Source of the DNA: Methylomonas sp. AM2-LC | GTDB taxonomy: Bacteria; Pseudomonadota; Gammaproteobacteria; Methylococcales; Methylomonadaceae | Direction: 5' to 3' | Length of the DNA stretch: 64,000 nt | Assembly: GCF_039904985.1 (NCBI RefSeq) | Contig: NZ_CP157005.1 | Span: 3,429,501-3,493,500, forward strand | Shown here: in pieces, positions 61,230 to 64,000 of the stretch | How positions within the stretch are numbered: the first letter of the stretch is position 1 | Layout: each line of letters opens with the position of its first letter | Translations under genes and position numbers: made by a program | Notes under the pieces: model-generated | Databases searched by the model: none | Told to the model about the DNA's origin: nothing | What the model saw: only the letters and a program-made list of their open reading frames with translations

Positions 61230-61712
61230 TTATGCATATAAGTCATTTGCACCATCCATATTACCGGTATCAGCATATTGCATAGGCACACCGACATGCA
61301 AAATTTTCGCATCTAACACCTGACAAAGCATGATTTCATGATCGCCAGCAGGCATGCTATGACTAACTACACAATCAAAATAAGCTAACGCAACTTTCAA
61401 TACAGGCACACCACTTGGTGCTAATTGCCAACTATAAGCTGTCATTTTATCCCGAATATTAGAGTCGCCAAAATGTGTGGCTATGGGTAATTGCTCTTTA
61501 GCTAAAACATTGATACTACATTGACCACCCGCTTTTAAAATTTGATAGGAGTAGTGCTGAGGATTGATGCTGAATGCGAGCATGGGTGGATTAAATGAAA
61601 CCTGCATTACCCAGGCAGCAGTAAAGGCATGCTCACGCTGTTGATCTTTAACGGCAATAACGTAGACACCTTGTGTTAAATATTGGCAGACATTGGCTAA
61701 ATCTTTATTCAT
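61230..61712 (-). CDS. Flavin reductase-like FMN-binding protein
   Basis: A 160-residue protein of the flavin reductase split-barrel family. AFTAAWVMQVSFNPPMLAFSINPQHYSYQIL and CSINVLAKEQLPIATHFGDSN form the FMN-binding core, and the GDHEIMLCQVLDA segment completes the fold. It could supply reduced flavin to the SfnB-type enzymes beside MsuE. It lies just beyond the insertion element on the minus strand, and a possible sigma-54 promoter is upstream, so it probably belongs to the island. Confidence 0.83.
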   Translation of the reverse strand: MNKDLANVCQYLTQGVYVIAVKDQQREHAFTAAWVMQVSFNPPMLAFSINPQHYSYQILKAGGQCSINVLAKEQLPIATHFGDSNIRDKMTAYSWQLAPSGVPVLKVALAYFDCVVSHSMPAGDHEIMLCQVLDAKILHVGVPMQYADTGNMDGANDLYA

Positions 61713-61786
61713 GTTCTGTGTCCTGATGAAAGCATATCAACAAATCGATTGAGTCACTGCGAAACTAAAAGCTTTTTAGGCTAATT

Positions 61787-61802
61787 GGCAAATATTAGCC
61801 CA
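61787..61802 (-). promoter_or_regulatory. Possible sigma-54 promoter of the flavin reductase gene
   Basis: On the minus strand TGGGCTAATATTTGCC has GG-N10-GC spacing and a TTGC -12 box, but its -24 box is TGGGCT. It lies 75 bases before the ATG. Confidence 0.35.
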
Positions 61803-61917
61803 ACACATTTAACCTATTTCTACTGCTTACACAATGGGCTGTAAAATCTGCTAAACACTGTGATGCATCATGCGGTACACACTAACTTAACGGTAAATAG
61901 TGACTAAATCTCAAGCT

Positions 61918-62676
61918 TTATTTCTTGGTAAAGATATCTTTTAACGCTTTTTTACCGGAAAAACCTAACACTTCCTTTATTTTTTCCGGTTGGTTTGAGC
62001 CATTGACGTTGATGATGACTAACCGGCCATAACCTTGATGATAATCGTTCCTAAAATCATAAACGGCACCTATAACCATTAATTTCTGTTGGTTCAATTC
62101 ATCCGCAAAAAAAGCCATGGCTTCATCTACCTGATGATTAATGTTATGTTCTACTGAATCGAGTACCAACGTAGCATTATCTGGATCGCCAAGTGGTACA
62201 TGCAGATTATCCAGTTCGGCTTTAATGGCTGGGGACAATTCCGAATAATCCTGCATTGCCGCTCTGACTGCACCACACATAGTATGCCCCAGCACTAATA
62301 GCAAAGGGGTATGTAAATGTCTAACCCCGTATTCAATAGAGCCGCGTACTGGATCAATTTGATTACCTATATTTCTGACGAAAAATAAATCTCCATCTGG
62401 GTGCGGGTCAATCGCATGTGAATGAACTCTGGAATCGGCACAGCCTAAAACAGTTGCTTTGGGTGTTTGTCCTTTAATAAACGGTAAAAAATAGTTTTTA
62501 CTATGCTGTTTAACAAAATCGCGATTAGCGTCCAACACATGATCAACCGCTACCCTGATTTTCTGCTGTTCACTCGTAATAAGAGTATGCGATTTTTTAA
62601 CTGGCTTCGCATAAGCCGAATTGCCTAATAAGACAGAGACTAAAACGATACCTAAACTAAACCTGATTTTTGCCAT
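61918..62676 (-). CDS. Periplasmic beta-carbonic anhydrase
   Basis: Interconverts CO2 and bicarbonate. It has 252 residues and a signal peptide (MAKIRFSLGIVLVSVLLGNSAYA). The zinc ligands are Cys79 (GCADSR, with the Asp81-Arg83 dyad), His131 and Cys134 (GHTMCGAVRAA). FVRNIGNQIDP and SIEYGVRHL are typical of the clade. Export of a beta-type enzyme is less usual than of an alpha-type. It stands alone and has no obvious link to the sulfur genes; it could recover CO2 from C1 oxidation or buffer the periplasm. Confidence 0.9.
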   Translation of the reverse strand: MAKIRFSLGIVLVSVLLGNSAYAKPVKKSHTLITSEQQKIRVAVDHVLDANRDFVKQHSKNYFLPFIKGQTPKATVLGCADSRVHSHAIDPHPDGDLFFVRNIGNQIDPVRGSIEYGVRHLHTPLLLVLGHTMCGAVRAAMQDYSELSPAIKAELDNLHVPLGDPDNATLVLDSVEHNINHQVDEAMAFFADELNQQKLMVIGAVYDFRNDYHQGYGRLVIINVNGSNQPEKIKEVLGFSGKKALKDIFTKK

Positions 62677-62870
62677 AGAGAATGAATTAATTTGTCTGGC
62701 TAACTGGATTGAAAAATCTTATCAACATTGATAAGCGTTAAGCATTAGGCAATAAGCCAGTTTAGTATCTCTCTGTCAAATCACTGAGTACATTCAAGCC
62801 TAAACTGCACTCAGAACCATCGTTTGAAGAGATTAGCATGCTTTGTCGGCCACTAAAAACACAAAATGTC

Positions 62871-63080
62871 TTATTTTCTTAACGGATCTAGCAGAGTTTT
62901 TAAGCCATTGTGATCCATCTCTTGCATCACTGCCAATAACCGACCTAGCTCACCATGAGGAAATCCCTCGCGTGCAAACCAATTTAGGTAATGTCCGGGC
63001 AAATCTGCGATGACACGTCCTTTGTATTTACCGTATGGCATAGCATAGGTAACCAACTTGAGTAAATATTCAGATTTCAT
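62871..63080 (-). CDS. DUF3820 family protein
   Basis: A 69-residue soluble protein with the family core MPYGKYKGRVIADLPGHYLNWFAREGFP followed by a helical GELGRLLAVMQEMDHNGL. The (M)PFGKYKG motif is shared with a set of small proteins linked to exonuclease-like or virulence-factor annotations. Function is unknown. Confidence 0.83.
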   Translation of the reverse strand: MKSEYLLKLVTYAMPYGKYKGRVIADLPGHYLNWFAREGFPHGELGRLLAVMQEMDHNGLKTLLDPLRK

Positions 63081-63404
63081 TGTTGCTATTTGCTCAAGAA
63101 CAAGATTGAGTTCTCACTCATTTTTACATTTATTGCCATTATAAATCTATCTTTAAAAAGTCTAGGCTTTATTTAACCCTATCAACCCGAAAGGCTTCAG
63201 CGTGCAGCGTTATTCAAATGCTTCGGTTGAATGTTAATGACGTTTCCGCTACACTCTAAATACCCTGTAAATATTAGGCAATCATGACAACCACAGCGGG
63301 ATTTCTCAAAAACGACCTGGATATCTCTGCAAAGTGTTGTTGTCGAAAAATCGCAGGCAAAACGGGAATTGCAACAGTTAATATCAACGTTTAAGGTATC
63401 CGAA
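63081..63404. other. Divergent intergenic region before the molybdenum storage gene
   Basis: No confident gene is present. A 36-codon frame at 63284-63394 with a Cys-Cys-Cys triplet has a weak ribosome site. TAAGG at 63392-63396 serves the downstream ATG. Confidence 0.4.
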
Positions 63405-64000
63405 ATGACCAACACCACAGTTGAGCTTGAACAGCTCCTCATGCAGCGCTCCCTGACCGATGCTGAACTGCAGACAGCGGCAGATTCTGCCGCAGACTTT
63501 CGCATCTTGCCCGACGCCACGGTGATCAAGATCGGCGGGCAAAGCATTATTGATCGTGGTCGCTCCGCCGTTTATCCTCTGGTAGACGAAATCGTCACTG
63601 CACGTAAGTCTCACAAACTATTGATTGGAACAGGCGCAGGTACTCGCGCCCGCCACCTATATTCAATTGCCGCAGGGCTTAACCTACCGGCAGGCGTGCT
63701 CTCGCAGTTAGGTGCCTCGGTTGCCGATCAGAATGCTGCCATGCTGGGGCAGCTTCTGGCAAAACACGGCATCAGTGCGGTAGAAGGCGCTGGACTGTCG
63801 GCAGTACCGCTCTACCTTGCCGAGGTAAATGCTGTTGTTTTCAGCGGTATGCCACCCTATGGATTATGGATGCGTCCGCCTACCGAAGGCGTTATTCCGC
63901 CTTATCGTACCGATGCTGGCTGTTTCCTGCTTGCCGAACAATTTGGCTGCAAGGCCATGATCTATGTAAAAGACGAAGACGGCCTGTATACGGCAAATCC
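63405..64000 (+). CDS. mosB: Molybdenum storage protein beta subunit, cut by the window end
   Basis: The first 198 codons are in the window and the rest lies beyond position 64000. The protein has the UMP-kinase-like amino acid kinase fold that, with the alpha subunit, forms a cage storing polyoxomolybdate. The start MTNTTVELEQLLMQRSLTD and the segments FRILPDATVIKIGGQSIIDRG, LIGTGAGTRARHLYSIAAGL, FSGMPPYGLWM and IPPYRTDAGCFLLAEQFG closely follow the Azotobacter beta subunit as I remember it (270 residues). The gene is G+C-richer than most of the window. It implies a use for stored molybdenum, such as nitrogenase or Mo enzymes. Confidence 0.88.
   Translation, partial: MTNTTVELEQLLMQRSLTDAELQTAADSAADFRILPDATVIKIGGQSIIDRGRSAVYPLVDEIVTARKSHKLLIGTGAGTRARHLYSIAAGLNLPAGVLSQLGASVADQNAAMLGQLLAKHGISAVEGAGLSAVPLYLAEVNAVVFSGMPPYGLWMRPPTEGVIPPYRTDAGCFLLAEQFGCKAMIYVKDEDGLYTAN

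Noticed and set aside
63284..63394. 36-codon frame with Cys-Cys-Cys before mosB
   Set aside because: Only a weak ribosome site and no known family; it might be a leader peptide, but nothing supports that yet.

Overview
The window reads as chromosomal DNA of an AT-leaning gammaproteobacterium. The best fit is a methanotroph-like member of Methylococcales. That is an inference from the mix of squalene-hopene cyclase, HflKC, MCE lipid transport, a [12 protein letters not shown] synthase, a molybdenum storage protein and an sfn-type sulfone/sulfonate gene set. No methane oxidation gene, rRNA or tRNA lies in the window, so the assignment is not proven.

Layout. 0.6-3.5 kb: cardiolipin synthase, a YbhP-like phosphoesterase and an RlpA-like lipoprotein. 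3.8-16.2 kb: an envelope and stress region made mostly of small proteins (collagen-like lipoprotein, PRC-barrel, a 24-residue membrane peptide, stand-alone CheB domain, DUF2383, glycine-zipper protein, a BON gene broken by a stop, two CsbD proteins, DUF3309, a catalase-related protein, DUF502, DUF2171, a J-domain protein, HflK-HflC and SmbP). 16.4-19.4 kb: an MCE/Mla-type ABC transporter. 19.4-31.1 kb: more small stress proteins around an 8.7-kb NdvB-type glucan synthase, then an OmpA-family lipoprotein pair. 31.2-40.5 kb: squalene-hopene cyclase, a Crp-family regulator, CbpA-CbpM, a PAS protein, a FadL-type porin and a split YeeE/YedE pair.

40.6-61.7 kb is a coherent organosulfur acquisition island. 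It holds a Liv-type ABC transporter, an AMP-binding-like protein that has lost its key motifs, SfnG (dimethylsulfone monooxygenase), an MsuE-type FMN reductase, an amidohydrolase-fold protein, two SfnB/DszC-like flavoenzymes, an SsuD-like monooxygenase, a sigma-54 activator of the SfnR type, RibBA, an OprP-type porin, a third SfnB and a flavin reductase. The proposed flow is porin, then binding protein and permease, then FMNH2-dependent C-S cleavage, with RibBA supplying flavin and the reductases supplying FMNH2. I found four sigma-54 (-24/-12) promoter matches at its operon starts, one weaker candidate, and a repeated upstream dyad TGCTGC-N4-GCAGCA.

The region after the island holds an internally deleted IS110-family element, a periplasmic beta-carbonic anhydrase, a DUF3820 protein and the start of molybdenum storage protein beta, which is cut by the window edge.

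The two most novel signals are regulatory. One is a 16-bp Crp-like dyad, about TGTKCGYTARCGMACA, found upstream of many of the stress genes and of the Crp-family gene itself. The other is the sigma-54/dyad architecture of the sulfur island. All similarity statements are from recognition by eye; no search was run.
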